From contig JABMLP010000028.1 in NCBI GenBank assembly GCA_013176395.1, positions 1-64,000 on the forward strand: DNA of 64,000 nucleotides. Direction: 5' to 3'. Below are positions 45,225-56,926 of the stretch, piece by piece. Under the pieces are notes generated by a model, which did no database searches, was not told the DNA's origin, and saw only the letters and a list, made by a program, of their open reading frames with translations. The translations under genes and the position numbers were made by a program. This DNA is from Venturia oleaginea. Lineage: Eukaryota; Ascomycota; Dothideomycetes; Venturiales; Venturiaceae. Within the stretch, counting starts at the first letter, position 1. Each line of letters begins with the position of its first letter.

Positions 45225-46308
45225 TTGCATGACATTCCAGTACACACAAGCTTGATGAATCCCACGCCCCCGCTCACCATGCGCAACGGATTTCCGAAAC
45301 CGGCCAAGGGGAACACAAGTACGACGTCTACTTCCAAAAAGCGGAAATGCGACTCCATCGGATCAGAAGAGGAGCCCCTCAGGCCCACGAAACCCCGCCG
45401 CGTTGTCAAGTCGTACCCACGAAATGGCGGGCCTTCCTGGCTCGAAACCTTACCGTCAGAACTTCAGCACTTGATCTATCAATATCTATTTGAAAGCATC
45501 GCGGTTGAAAAAAAGCCTACCCGCCCCACATTATCCTCGCCATCAAGCCCAGCAGCCAAATTACAAGACAGGGGCAGCTCGAAATGGTCAAACGTCACTT
45601 CGATCCTTCGGGTTAGCAAGAAAACCAACTTGGAAGCGGCGCAAGCCTTCCATGATACAGTTGTTCGACCTGTAAGAGTCCGACATTCTGGTGAAAGATA
45701 TCAGCTAACAAAGTATATAGATCAATACATGGCGTAGTGACTTGCGCGAGGCTATCCACCGTGCCACCATCACGTCAGATCGACGCGTCACACGCGCACA
45801 GCTTGCCGTGAACGACGAGCTACAGAGCATATTGAAACATCGTCACATCACCATTAACGTACAACTTGAATTCGAAGAGGATCGTAGGTGCCTCGAGAAT
45901 TTCAAACGACTGCTCAACATTGCGCGCTGCCACACCATCACCCTCAACCTCAACCTAGGCTTCATCGATTCCCATGGACCCTTTCACGAAAACGGTCTTG
46001 TCTTCAAGAAGGCCGAAGAAGATATGAAAAATCTGGTTTCTGAATTGCTCTCGTGGAAGGCGCTAGGTTCTACAGTCAAGATGCGTTATACGACTGGTTG
46101 TATCTGCGGCGGGAACCGCCGCATCGCCAGTGTCAAAAGAGCACTGGTACATCTTGGCGAAGAGACCAAGGCCAACGACATCTCGTTCGTATATTCAGAA
46201 AGTTTCCCGCGCAACTGGCCTCGTTGGAGGGTCCAGATTAATCGAAACGGACAGTGGAACTGGGCTCACGGTCGAATCGTGAGAAGAATGGGTGTCGACT
46301 CTGTTTGA
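45225..46308 (+). CDS. 2EXR/F-box-like fungal protein
   Basis: Exon 1 45225-45671, intron 45672-45720 (49 nt, GTAAGA...TATATAG), exon 2 45721-46308; 344 aa, start also possible at 45255. A basic, disordered N-terminus with a possible nuclear signal (KKRKCD, KPRR) precedes the motif SWLETLPSELQHLIYQYLFE, the LP.E....I...L core of 2EXR and F-box-like domains in Pezizomycotina. The rest (TWRSDLREAIHRATIT; LLNIARCHTITLNLNLGF) is the typical variable companion region. Such proteins are numerous and of unknown targets. Confidence 0.7.
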
Positions 46309-48351
46309 TTCGCCAATGGAATGGAGATTGAGACGCAGCATGTGCATCAATTTGTCACAGAATGGAGGTTGCACTTCTCAATTTGTTTAAGAATGGAGTT
46401 CCGAATGGGGCATACTTGAGCTGGGTATACTTATGATCTTGAACGGAACAGAATAATACGAAAATGAAGAATGGAAGTACGACTATGAGTTTGTAGGTTA
46501 TGTGTAACAGGTATGACAATAAAAAGTGAGGAGGAAATCAGAGGAGGAGGTGACGATTTAAATTGCGCCCAGAACCAGCTTTCAGAGGGCGAGCGCCTTG
46601 CGAAGTCGGGCCTATCCCTACCTCATTCTGCAGTGGAGAACGACATCCCTTCCATCCATCTGATCTTCCACTTCATTATTCATTCAGCTATACGTCTTTT
46701 ATCAATACTGTATGGCTTTCCATTGGGATCTGCTGAATTAGTGTAAAGAAAGGTTGTGGAATAATAGACTATAATAGACTTAGTTAATACGCTATAAGGT
46801 CTAGTATACTAATTTTATTCTCAATGAGAGATGAGTATGGGACGGAGGGATATAGGGATGAAATTATTTCGAATCGATGGAGTGGGTTCGAGAGATGATG
46901 GGATTGGTTGGGATGAGAGAGGTAAAAGCTTGGAGGCGGGTTCTGGACTGGAAGTGCGAAAGAATGGGTAGGAGTATGGGAGGTGGTGGATAAGCGAATG
47001 CTGGCGGGGATATGGGACGGGTTAGAGGAAGGCAATAATGATGGAGAGAAAGAGAGGGAGATGTTTTGTTTATGGGTCTTGATGACTAGGTTGATGGTTT
47101 CTGGATTCCCGCTCAGTTCAGCGTTGGAGACGGAATTTTCTTGCATTGGACGGCCTCCAACTAACAGCAACAAGTCTCGGAAAAGATGGAATTGGATTCA
47201 ATGTAAGAACCAAAAGCTAGCATTTCGACAGCATGCAGAAGTTGCAATAATAATCTCAGAAACATGAGATAGGGCAAAGACGATAAAATTGCCAGAGACG
47301 AGGAACACCGACAAGCAAACAGCGAGAAAGATGAGGGAAGCCAAATCGCCAAGTTTATGCATCAATTCCGATGGTCTAATCGACGGGTTCTGGATTCCCG
47401 ATCAGTTCGCTGTTGGAAATCGAATTTGTCCGAATACTGGATATTGAGTATCGAGATACCAACTCTAAACCAGGGATTCTTCGTTTATTAGGTCTCTGTC
47501 AATTGACTGAAGAATGATTCGTATGCTTAGTCCTGTCTGCTGTCCAATTGACAAGGAAGCAAGGCCAAACCTTCTGCTCTATACAAATCCGTAGAATCTT
47601 CCAATATTTCTACTCCTCTCTCTTCTAGTGGCTCCCTGTTTTACTTGTAAACAACGCGTCCACAGCAGCAGCAGCAACAACAACAACAACAGATTATTGC
47701 CCTACAGCAAGCCCAGCAGCAACAGCAGCAACAATCTGCTGCACCAGCCAGGCCATTCCGACCATGGGAGTTGTGAGTGGGTATTTTAGGGTTCTGATAT
47801 GGTTCTGTATGATAGTTGGGTGGATGGCGTGGGTAGTGCTTGTAAAGATTAGATTATTATGAGAGAAATTGAAATTGCATGAACTGGGAATGAAATTGTG
47901 TCTGTCGTTGTGCCTGTATACTAAGTGAATTTGTGATCATCTGAATAGTTACGATTGCTAGTTCTGCCTCAGGGATTATATTTTGACGACAGCTTCGGAG
48001 CAGACTCTTCGAACGTGAATTTCATTAATCTAGTATCTTCTTATAGACGAACATTTCCCCAAACGGAAAAGGTAATGGTTATCATCCGTATCAGGGGTGA
48101 AAGAGGCCGCCCAGATCTAAATCGTCGTCGGGATCGTCGGAGTCCGGAGGGGTTCGGCCCTGAAAATCCAATTTAACACTGCAGTATCATCGATTCGACG
48201 TGTAGATATGAGATGGTGATTGATATTGCATGTGGTGAAAATTGTTATTCTAGATTTGGCAATTTCGCGTCGTCACTTTTTCGATATTCGACCAGCCCAA
48301 GTCCCCCCACCAATGGCCTCGCGCTCCACAACATAACACGCCCAACTCACT
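46309..48351. other. Two-kilobase intergenic region with a Gln-repeat stretch and a direct repeat
   Basis: No complete gene supported. At 47660-47772 CAG/CAA repeats give a frame of about 18 Gln with IIALQQAQ and the end ARPFRPWEL-stop, possibly the last exon of an unseen gene or simple sequence. TGGATTCCCG(C/A)TCAGTTC occurs at 47103-47121 and 47391-47409 with similar flanks. Confidence 0.4.
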
Positions 48352-50900
48352 ATGGAGTCTATATCGAGGATATCCAGCATGCTAGAGACGGGTATGGCCC
48401 ATGATGACCCCTAATCTATATTATATCCCCTAATTGTTATCAGCGCGCGACCTCACCCTTGAGGCCGCCCGAGATGCCAGCTTCGCCCGCAAATCCACGT
48501 CTCGACCTCTCCCACCGATCCAACTTAAGAAGCTGTTAGACAGTCGAAGAGATGCCGAAGTTCTCGATGGATTACGGCGTGTTGTTTCTGTAAGTAAATC
48601 CATAGCGTGTGTCTCACGGCATAAGATCTAATAGCTATGCATAGATGTCGTACCGACACCAGCCAACCCTCCAATACTTCTCCCATACCGTCAAGAATGT
48701 TGCCTCTCCCAATATCGAAATTAAGAAGCTGGTCTACGCATACCTCGTCCAGCATGCCGAAGAAGCTCCCGATACCGCCCTCCTCTCCATCAATACCATT
48801 CAGAAATCGCTGTCAGACAGCAACCCACACACACGAGCACTGGCATTGCGGACAATGTCAAGTATCCGCGTACCCGTGATATCGCAAATAGTGGCCCTGG
48901 CGATCAAGAGAGGCGTCGGTGATATGAGTCCCTATGTCAGAAAGGCTGCTGCATTGGCCATACCGAAATGCTACAGACTGGACCCGAACACTTTGCCACT
49001 CTTGGAGGACCACATCACGACACTACTAGGAGACAAACAATACTATGTAGCTGGCGCAGCAGTTATGGCATTTTTGGAGCTGTGTCCGGATAGATTGGAT
49101 CTGGTACACCCGCATTACAAAGGACTGGTTAGGAAACTGGTCGATATGGACGAGTGGGCTCAGTTGGCTACGATAAGGCTAGTCATGGTATACTCGAGAA
49201 GATGTTTTCCACGGAGGACGAAAAAGGCCAAGAGAGCTGCGAAAATAGGCGAGTTCGTGACAAAGAAGTCAAACAAAGGGTTTTACGATGACGACGTGGA
49301 GGAGGAGAGCCCCGTCGAAGAAGAGATGGAAGATATCGTCCAGCTGGACCCAGACCTTGAATTGTTCCTCAGTTCCGCCCAAGCACTCCTTGGATCCCGC
49401 AACTCAGCTGTCATCATAGCTGTAGCTCGAAGCTACCTATATCTAGGGACACCGAGCTATCTCGAGCTCGCTATTGGACCACTAATCTCTCTTCTTCGGT
49501 CTGCGGAAGATATTCAGCAAGTCGCACTCCACAACATCATCCAAATATGCCTTCAGCATCCCTCTCTGTTCGTCCCCTACGCCTCACATTTTCTGGTTCG
49601 AGCTTCCGATGCGCCATCGTTGCAAGATCTAAAACTCGAGCTTCTCACACTAACATTCCCTTACTCGCCGCCAACAACGAGATCGTTGGTTTTGGCAGAG
49701 CTGAGTCATTTTACGCAAAGTCCGCAACCGCATCTGGTTCGCGCGGCGGTGCAAGCAATAGGACGATGCGCGCAAAGCTCGTCGACACCACAGACGAGTG
49801 CATACTGTTTACAATTGTTATTAACACAATTATCATCCCCTGACGCGCATCTTGTTGCGTCCTCACTGGACGTCATACGGCACCTTATCCAACGAGATCC
49901 GGACGCGCACAAGAAGACCATTGTGCGATTGGCAAAGAGCCTTGATGCCTTGACAGCGCCAGCGGCAAGGGCGAGTATCGTCTGGCTCGTTGGAGAATAT
50001 TCATCTGTAGACCCAGAGCATAGCATCGCTGCTGATGTACTTCGGATACTTGTCAAAGGTTTTGTCGAAGAAGCAGATAATGTCAAAGCTCAGATTGTCC
50101 TACTCGCCGCAAAAGTATACTTGCAGTATCTCAGAGCACACGCGCCTACTTCGCCGCCGGTGTCTGCAAAGAAGCAGCAGCCGGAATTAATGGAAGGTGA
50201 AGAAGGTGGGTGGCAAGAGCCAGCTCCAGTGTCCGAGATAAAAAAAGAGTCACATCCCATCGAGAGTCTGTTTAATCATACTCTTCTGCTTGCAAGATAT
50301 ACACCCTCCTATGACCTGCGTGATAGAGCACGACTTTACAAATCACTACTGTCAACTCCGCGCGCGTCAACTCAACTTGCGGAACTCCTACTATTGGCAC
50401 CAAAACCTGTGCCACTGGCTCCTTCGCCAAGTCAGTCTCGAAAGGATTTCACACTCGGCTCCGCCACACTGGTGATTGGTGAGCAAGCCGGACAGAGTGG
50501 AGTTAGAGGTTACGAAGCACTTCCCGACTGGGTGAAGGATGGCGAGGAGCCAGATCCAAAACTTAGGGATGAAAGTGGACTGCCAACTGTCTATGTATCG
50601 AGCGTGGTGGCCGCGAAAGAAATGTCCGCTGGCGAGAGACTGGATGCCGCTGCAGGCAACGAAGGGATGTCGCCTGCGGGCAGTTTCGGAAAGAGCGGCG
50701 TCAATGGGAAAGAGAAAACACTTGATGATTGGTTGGATGAAGAAAATGAGGGAGAAGAGGAGGAGAGCGAAGAGGAGGAGAGCGAAGAGGAGGAGAGTGG
50801 GAGTGAGGAAGAATCAGATGAAGAAGAAGAAAGCGAAGAGGAGTCGGAAGAGGAGGAAAGCGAGGACGAGAGAGAGGAAAGTGCTAGGTTGGTCAAATAA
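48352..50900 (+). CDS. APL6: AP-3 adaptor complex, beta subunit
   Basis: Exons 48352-48391, 48444-48589, 48645-50900; 813 aa. It starts MESISRISSMLETARDLTLE and has an adaptin N-terminal HEAT solenoid (LKKLLDSRRDAEVLDGLRRV, RALALRTMSSIRVPVISQIV, KQYYVAGAAVMAFLELCPDR, SPYVRKAAALAIPKC). A long acidic Ser/Glu hinge follows (residues ~690-805), as in AP-3 beta. Length is close to Apl6 (809 aa in yeast) and, as there, no ear domain follows. AP-3 carries cargo such as alkaline phosphatase from Golgi to vacuole. The two tiny first exons would be lost by simple prediction from ATG 48645. Confidence 0.92.
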
Positions 50901-51420
50901 TCTACTAATCAATAATATAAAATGCAGCCACTCGGCAGCTCATGACGATTGCGACATGATAGGCGGTCCATGTTTGGTGGCTTAGGTGATTGCAAGAAGT
51001 CATCGAGCCGCGCCCACGGCCAGATCGATGGCCAATTCTTTCCGTAGCCTGTCAGTTTTGGTTGATTTCCAACACATTTTGATCTTGGAATCGAGTCAAT
51101 TCCAATGTCGTCGAGTTTTGCAACAATCAAGTTAACTGACAATATCAAAGATGGACTACAGCTTTGCTAACACACGCGAAAGTCAGAAATGATGCCCCTG
51201 GTACACCTGTGTTTGGGAAAGGACCGGTCTCAACAGTTGACAAACAAGCTCTTAAGATGTTGAAACACACTGTGTAAGCTGTCGCTGCTCAGCTATACTT
51301 TCTGGTCCAACTTATTACTCGCAACCTCACAACAAGTCCCAAATCACTCGATTGCAATTTCTAGGTTGGCCATGATGACTATAAATCTCATACTCTTCAT
51401 TTCACTCTAGTAAGCAATTT
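50901..51420. other. Intergenic, no feature seen
   Basis: Between AP-3 beta and a glycosyltransferase relic; only short frames. Confidence 0.35.
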
Positions 51421-51469
51421 CACCGCGCCTTGAAAAGTCCGTCCATCATACTGAAGATCCTATAGCCTC

Positions 51470-52150
51470 GTCCGATACACTCGCCCATTGGTCAATCTCA
51501 TCGCCTACTACATCATCTACAAATCCATCGCTATTCCATTGACAACGCGAGACGAGATGCCTTTAATGATGTGACGGTTTTTCTCCCCACGTCCTTCTCA
51601 GACACCCTCACCTCTAATACTGCACTCCTCGAATCTCTGCACACAATCGATCGAAACAGCCCCCTCAAAATTCTAGTTGCTGTGCCAAAAGATAAAGCCG
51701 CTTTTCTAATCGAGGTACTGGAGGATGAAGGGATGGATTGGGTGCATGTTCAGATTGTGAAGGTGGATGGGGTTTGGAGTCGTTGGCGGGCTATTGCTAA
51801 GGCTTTGAAGAGAGTTGAAACGGCATTTGTCATGTTTTTTTCGGAGGATGGGGATGGGGATGGGATTCCTAAGAGTGTTGGGTTCTTGGCGAGGTATTTT
51901 TTCGGGGGCTTTGGATGTTTTTGCTGGGGTTACTAGGAATATGGTATTCTCACACTTACGAAGCCTTTGGAGGATAATGCTGACTCTGTGACAGACACTA
52001 GGAGATATTTGGCGCGATTGGGAAGATGGGGCTGTGAGGGCGGTGGGGGGATGGAAACATTGGGCTCTGGGGATATGCAGACGGATGAGGAGAGCGAAGG
52101 GAGAGCGTGTGTCGTTGATGCATGGGGATGAGGTAGAGTTGGTTGGTTAG
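51470..52150 (+). pseudogene. GT2-type polysaccharide synthase relic
   Basis: RYTRPLVNLIAYYIIYKSIA resembles the TM segment before the catalytic domain; after a one-base shift near 51560 FNDVTVFLPTSFSDTLTSNT and RNSPLKILVAVPKDKAAFLI, VEDGM-like and RVETAFVMFFSEDG match the start of family-2 glycosyltransferases (hyaluronan/cellulose-synthase-like). The sequence then degenerates; no QxxRW motif or later TM helices are found. Not functional. Confidence 0.6.
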
Positions 52151-52735
52151 GGGGAGTTTATTGGGAGACGGAGGCCCTTCTGGGGAAGATATGCATGAGT
52201 TTTGGAGAATTTGGAAATTTGGGAGGTATGTGGTTGATATAGGAGATGGAAGGTAAAATGGGAAACCAGATATTGGGATGTTATCTGGATCATCTGGATA
52301 AGAGGGAATCAGGATCTGTCCTGCATCTCAGTTTCGTGTCTGGCATTGCATGTTTTGCTGGAAACATCCACTTCCTGGATACCTGTAACACGCGAATTAT
52401 TTGGTAAAGTATGTCAATAATTTTGCACCGTTGAACTACTATCTAGCAATCTACTTCGACTCCATCGAATCTTTGCTGATTGAAAGCCAGGAGTTTCAAT
52501 CGGTCTTCCAGACCAGAGAAATTGGACAATACGGTTCAGAGCCTCTCTGAGCACAAGTGTCGTGATTTTGTTGTAAGTAGAGATCGAGGGAGTTTGTGCT
52601 ATGATACTTAGTCCCTTGTTATCATCCGGACAGGGGATAGGTTCTTACTTCAACAGAATCATCAACTCAGACCTCATGTGGAGGTCTAGCATCGCAATAC
52701 TCTTTCCACTCTTTTTTCTTGAACGCTTTCTTCTC
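52150..52735. other. Intergenic, no feature seen
   Basis: AT-balanced stretch without supported gene. Confidence 0.35.
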
Positions 52736-52738
52736 TCC

Positions 52739-53405
52739 CTACGACTTCCTTGAATCCACCAGCTTGTTTAACTCCTCCTCCTTGTTGGTGGCCTCGTGCC
52801 AATAGATGTAAAACATCTTCCTGGTGATTGCGGACAAGACTTCGTGCCGAGTGATTGTGTCGCATGGTGAGTGCGGGTACACTCCGATAGCGTGTAAAAA
52901 ATATGGATCTGTTCTGAATTGACAGTAGTCGGCAAGAGCCTCGACATGGAATGGCAGGATAGGCTTCTTGTCCTCCCGAACAACGAGGACTGTACCGACG
53001 TCTGTTTTCCACTTCATTGGCGCCCTTCAGAAGTTGGCATTTGGTTCGCAAGAGAGATGCATGGACGTGGCAGACTCGTTGCGGTAGCCGGGGGAGCTAT
53101 TGATTTTCACGTTCGTCGATGCCGAATCAATGCGACACTTCCTGGCCAAGACAGGGAGGCCGATGAGTTGTGAGATGCTGGACTTATCTCCCTTGGAGAA
53201 TACTGGATCGGACAAGAGGACGTCGACGGCTTCGTATTTGAGTTTTCCGTGGACCTTTTGCTCTCCTGGGCAGTTGATTTTGACACCCTTCAGTCTTCTT
53301 TGTCGCCGAGCCTGGAAATGTTTCAGGTTCGTCTTTCTCTTTCTGCGGGCCCTTGACCTCCTGTGGCTTCTTCTCATCTTCCGCCAATTCCTGCAATTTT
53401 GTCAT
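52739..53405 (-). pseudogene. Unknown fungal protein with one nonsense codon and one extra base
   Basis: Start ATG 53405 (MTKLQELAEDEKKPQEVKGP...ETFPGSATKKTEG); near plus 53287-53292 a GGG run shifts the frame by one, after which VKINCPGEQKVHGKLKYEAV, LIGLPVLARKCRIDSASTNV and SMHLSCEPNANF continue. TGA at 53027-53029 is followed in the same frame by RAPMKWKTDVGTVLVVREDK, ALADYCQFRTDPYFLHAIGV and RHEVLSAITRKMFYIYWHEA to a stop at 52739. The ~220-residue product is well formed otherwise. Family not recognised by name. The TGA is best explained as Trp TGG changed to TGA. Confidence 0.6.
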
Positions 53406-54405
53406 GGTGGTGTTGGTGAGCTAGGACGGAAGGGTCGGTTCTTTTGTGGTATGAAAAGAGAGGATGGTTTCAAGGCCGCGAAGTAAATCAACAATTTCTT
53501 TGTGCGGGGTATCAGTCATCCGACGAGGGCAGTAACACGATGTGTTTTGAGTGTTGTACAGCTTTATGACTAATATAGACTTCGATGGCGTGACCTCTGA
53601 GCTCTGGGTTGTCGACAGTCTTCAACTTCGAACTTCGCGAGTATCTTGGGTCCAGATCGAGCTTCTTAAAATTCTGACGATTCAATATATCAAAGATTCA
53701 GGATTTTCTGAAGGCTCACTCTTGAATTGAGGTTCTTTTCGTGGAGTATCGGAAGTCGAATATTGCTCCTTTCCCGCAGTCGTACATTGCTTGGCGAGGC
53801 AAACCCCCTCTTTAATAGTATAAACTGACCATAGGCTTGACAGAACAAGGAGAACGAATTGTACAGAGTTTGTCCATCACGCACCACCCTCACCAGACGA
53901 ATGAAGCAGCCTCATTCCTTGGAGCATTCTTGCGATGGTTCTTGATCTAGCTTCAAATACGTTGAATTCCTGACCAGGCCCAGCAATTGTAGCTGGTACC
54001 AAAACGATTGACTCCAAGAAGAGAAGACACCCCACAGCAGCACAGCTGTAGTTTCAACAATGAAGCACCGTCTCAACCGCAATGCTCTCTCAAATCTCCC
54101 CATCTTGTTCCTGTTTCTGATCACTTCTACCTTTTATGTGCAGATGGCAATGCTCTGGTCTGACGTAATTTTCGACCTTTTCTGCTACTTGAACGTGGTA
54201 AGTTTTGGAAAGCCAACTTTCGAATGAGCCTTGCTGGGGTGTAATAACTTTGCGGCTCCACTCGTGGCTTTTCGTGAGAGGAAACTGATCCTTCATGAAA
54301 AGATATGACGGCCTGCAGTGACAATGTCTGCGCTCGCGGTCTTTTCGTTACGAAATTAGTCTTCGAATTTTTCCTCGCCGTTGTGATCTCTGACTTCTCC
54401 TTTGG
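53406..54405. other. Intergenic, no feature seen
   Basis: About 1 kb of scattered short frames; none supported. Confidence 0.35.
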
Positions 54406-54729
54406 CTATCCTTTGTTTGTTTCATCCTCCGAATTCGTCGCGGAAGCAGTTGAGAGATTGAGGTTAAGTTCTTGATAGGCTGCGTCGTTCGGTGGCTCAG
54501 TTCTTGTCTTTGGAAAACCCATGAGTATCGCGTTGGCCATCCTGGCTATAACTCTATGGCGTATGTTTACCCTCACCCCATCCTCCCTTGGTCCATCAGT
54601 GTGTGAACTGTATGCACTACCAGGACGAGGGATTCCACAGCTGACGCAATAACTATGGGAGGCCGGTAGTCGTGTCGGACACTTCTCGTTCACACAATGC
54701 CAATATTTGGTCGTAGTCTTCTCGGACAT
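54406..54729 (-). CDS. Small zinc-ribbon protein
   Basis: 107 aa from ATG 54729: YWHCVNEKCPTRLPASHSYC then VSCGIPRPGS forms a C-x4-C-x12-15-C-x2-C zinc ribbon, like the small C-x-C zinc-finger proteins common in Helotiales genomes. The rest is Asn/Ser-rich and charged. No introns needed. Function unknown. Confidence 0.5.
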   Translation of the reverse strand: MSEKTTTKYWHCVNEKCPTRLPASHSYCVSCGIPRPGSAYSSHTDGPREDGVRVNIRHRVIARMANAILMGFPKTRTEPPNDAAYQELNLNLSTASATNSEDETNKG

Positions 54730-54859
54730 GATGGTGTGCTTTCCGGCACAGTAGGCGCATACATGTCGCTTCCGACAAGAGTTTCCATCGCAATCGAATT
54801 TCTACCTGCCGGAAAATGTTGTATGGAGAACCCAACTCAGCAGTGCCGTCCACGAACCA

Positions 54860-55320
54860 CACTCCAATGGATGCTCATACAGGATGCTCTGGTAATGCTC
54901 GCATGTAGCCGCCATCCACGGTAACCGCTACGACTCGTACAGACTGCTTGAAATCCCAGTGTTTCCATCCTGGAGAAGAGGAACTAGTGATGATTCCAGC
55001 GGAGGGGATCCCTAGTATTTTGAGACAGAGGGCATTTATCTTTTGATGAGCGCTTGCTGAGCTAAGGCCTCGGGGTAGGCTTGTTCGGTGTATTGACCTC
55101 TCATTCTTCGTTGACAAATGCGTACAATTCGTCGATCGTGTTGATGCCTAGATTTCTTGACTGATAGTCTCGAAGAGCACGAAGGCTGCCGTGCATTTTC
55201 CTTGTAATGGAGCAGGTTGGCCGACGTGCTGAAGTGCAATGGACAATGAAGAATTGCTGAAAGCCCGGGATCTGATTGCGGCTGATGTCTGTGAAGGCTA
55301 AGTGGTCCTTGAGGGCACAC
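54860..55320 (-). pseudogene. Unidentified decayed frame
   Basis: Pieces in shifting frames: ALRDYQSRNLGINTIDELYA, then NALCLKILGIPSAGIITSSS and KQSVRVVAVTVDGGYMRALP, separated by stops. It seems a former gene on the minus strand, upstream of the zinc-ribbon gene, but I cannot name it. Confidence 0.3.
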
Positions 55321-55711
55321 TACCCATCCAAGGGACTCGATCAGAGGATTCGACGAAGCTGCCTTGTTGATTAAAGGAGCTGACGTTAGGTCGATATCGA
55401 TGTTGATGCGGAAAGGAACATCAGACGTGGCGTTCAGCGGACGGAACTTTCCGTGATCTCCAAGGATATCGTCCTATTGGGGGGGATTCAAGGATCATGT
55501 CTTCAGTTTTTTGGTATATAAGAGTACAAGCTGGATTGATTATTTAAATCTTATGGGGCGATTATCCAGCGCTGGACCCTCGTTGAAATGCATTTTTGAC
55601 TGGCCTAAACAAAATTACAGATTCATCTGTATGCCACCTTAGATGGAAGGTCCAAGTCTGGATATATCAAACAACTGGTGACCTGGGGTCCTTGATTCCT
55701 TTTTCCATTTT

Positions 55712-56491
55712 TCACTCAAAGATACACCACCTTTCCACCACCTTCCTGACCTTCACGGTCCTGCCTACCCATCCCCTCTCCCCAGCCCCGAAACTCTTAG
55801 TCGCGACATTGAGGATAGCAAGCTCTTCCTCCCAAATATCCTTCGTCTGTTCCTCAGTAGTATCAAGCATCTCTTCATCTCTATCCTCGGCGTCTACATC
55901 TTCATCGGCGTTGGTAGGGTGGTGTGAAGCATACTCCACAAGCACCAATTTCTGCCTACTCCGATGTGCAGCTTCAACCCCTGAAGCAAGGGTCCGACTC
56001 AAACCCTGGGCAGAGAATGAAGATGTACCGTGGTGTAGATGAATCGCGTTCAGCAATGCCAGTGTAGGGGCGTCTCTTCCTTGACGATTGCCACTCTCTT
56101 GTTTATGCTCACTCTTCCTGATGCCATAAACGGCCAATTGTGCCTGAAGCTGTGCCAATGTTTCACAGAATGTCACGTTGACCGTTCTCGATGTAAAGAT
56201 CTGATGAATCGTAGGAATAGCGAGTGAATGGGTCCTCGACGCGATTCGTTCTGCTTTCGCATGATCAAGCCCTTCCGCCTGATCAAGCCCTTCCGCCTCA
56301 GCTTCGTGTGCCTGTTGCGCCTTCTCGTATTCCGTTGACTCGTACAGTTCTCGAACGAATACGGCTTCTGAGGAACCGACTATGAGTCTCGTTGGCGTAG
56401 TATGATTATCGAGCATGTTCTGTAGGAAGGATGGAAGGGTTGTCGAAGTGAGGGCTGTGGGTTGGAGGCGTGCATTGTCGTTCGAAGTCAT
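55712..56491 (-). CDS. Conserved fungal protein of unknown function
   Basis: Intronless, 259 aa. TLPSFLQNMLDNHTTPTRLI, SLAIPTIHQIFTSRTVNVTF, ALLNAIHLHHGTSSFSAQGL, SRTLASGVEAAHRSRQKLVL and LNVATKSFGAGERGWVGRTV give a regular alpha/beta pattern reminiscent of RecA/Rad51-paralogue folds without a Walker A lysine; this comparison is tentative. A short duplication EGLDQAEGLDHA lies near residue 70. Reading frame and codon use look normal. Confidence 0.65.
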   Translation of the reverse strand: MTSNDNARLQPTALTSTTLPSFLQNMLDNHTTPTRLIVGSSEAVFVRELYESTEYEKAQQAHEAEAEGLDQAEGLDHAKAERIASRTHSLAIPTIHQIFTSRTVNVTFCETLAQLQAQLAVYGIRKSEHKQESGNRQGRDAPTLALLNAIHLHHGTSSFSAQGLSRTLASGVEAAHRSRQKLVLVEYASHHPTNADEDVDAEDRDEEMLDTTEEQTKDIWEEELAILNVATKSFGAGERGWVGRTVKVRKVVERWCIFE

Positions 56492-56926
56492 GGCGACTGT
56501 AGTCGTGATAATGTAGATGGTAGTAGCTACACATCTTCGATTGAAGAAGTGAGGCCCTCACCCTAACGAGTGAGAGCGTCATGCTGGCTTCATGTTTTGC
56601 TTAACGAACTAGTTGATCCAGCATATCGAGAGATCCCAAACTGATAGATGGCGGTAGCTTTGAGCGTTGGAGATGTATGCGAAAGGTTATGATCAGTTGC
56701 ATACCCAGAGTAACTAGGGGCTTTGTTAACGTTACTGTTGGAAGGAGTAGCGAATAGTAAGAGGTAAGATTATGAACAAGGCGACGTGGATACGACTAAA
56801 ATGCGTTCAATTAACTGAGACTTCCGAGACTTCTCACCACCGCCTCTATTTCTCCAACACAGGCATTCAACATCATTATGCAGCGCTTTATCCAGCGAGA
56901 AGCTCACAAATCGCTCCCCTCAATAA
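56492..56926. other. Intergenic, no feature seen
   Basis: About 430 bp upstream of the previous gene; a frame from 56772 runs antisense into the racemase and is discounted. Confidence 0.35.

Noticed and set aside
44573..45409. 278-codon minus-strand frame
   Set aside because: Antisense to the phosphatase-like and 2EXR genes at both ends; no domain, so treated as a shadow.
46784..47173. 129-codon minus-strand Ser/Pro-rich frame
   Set aside because: Low complexity and no start or splice context; likely chance.
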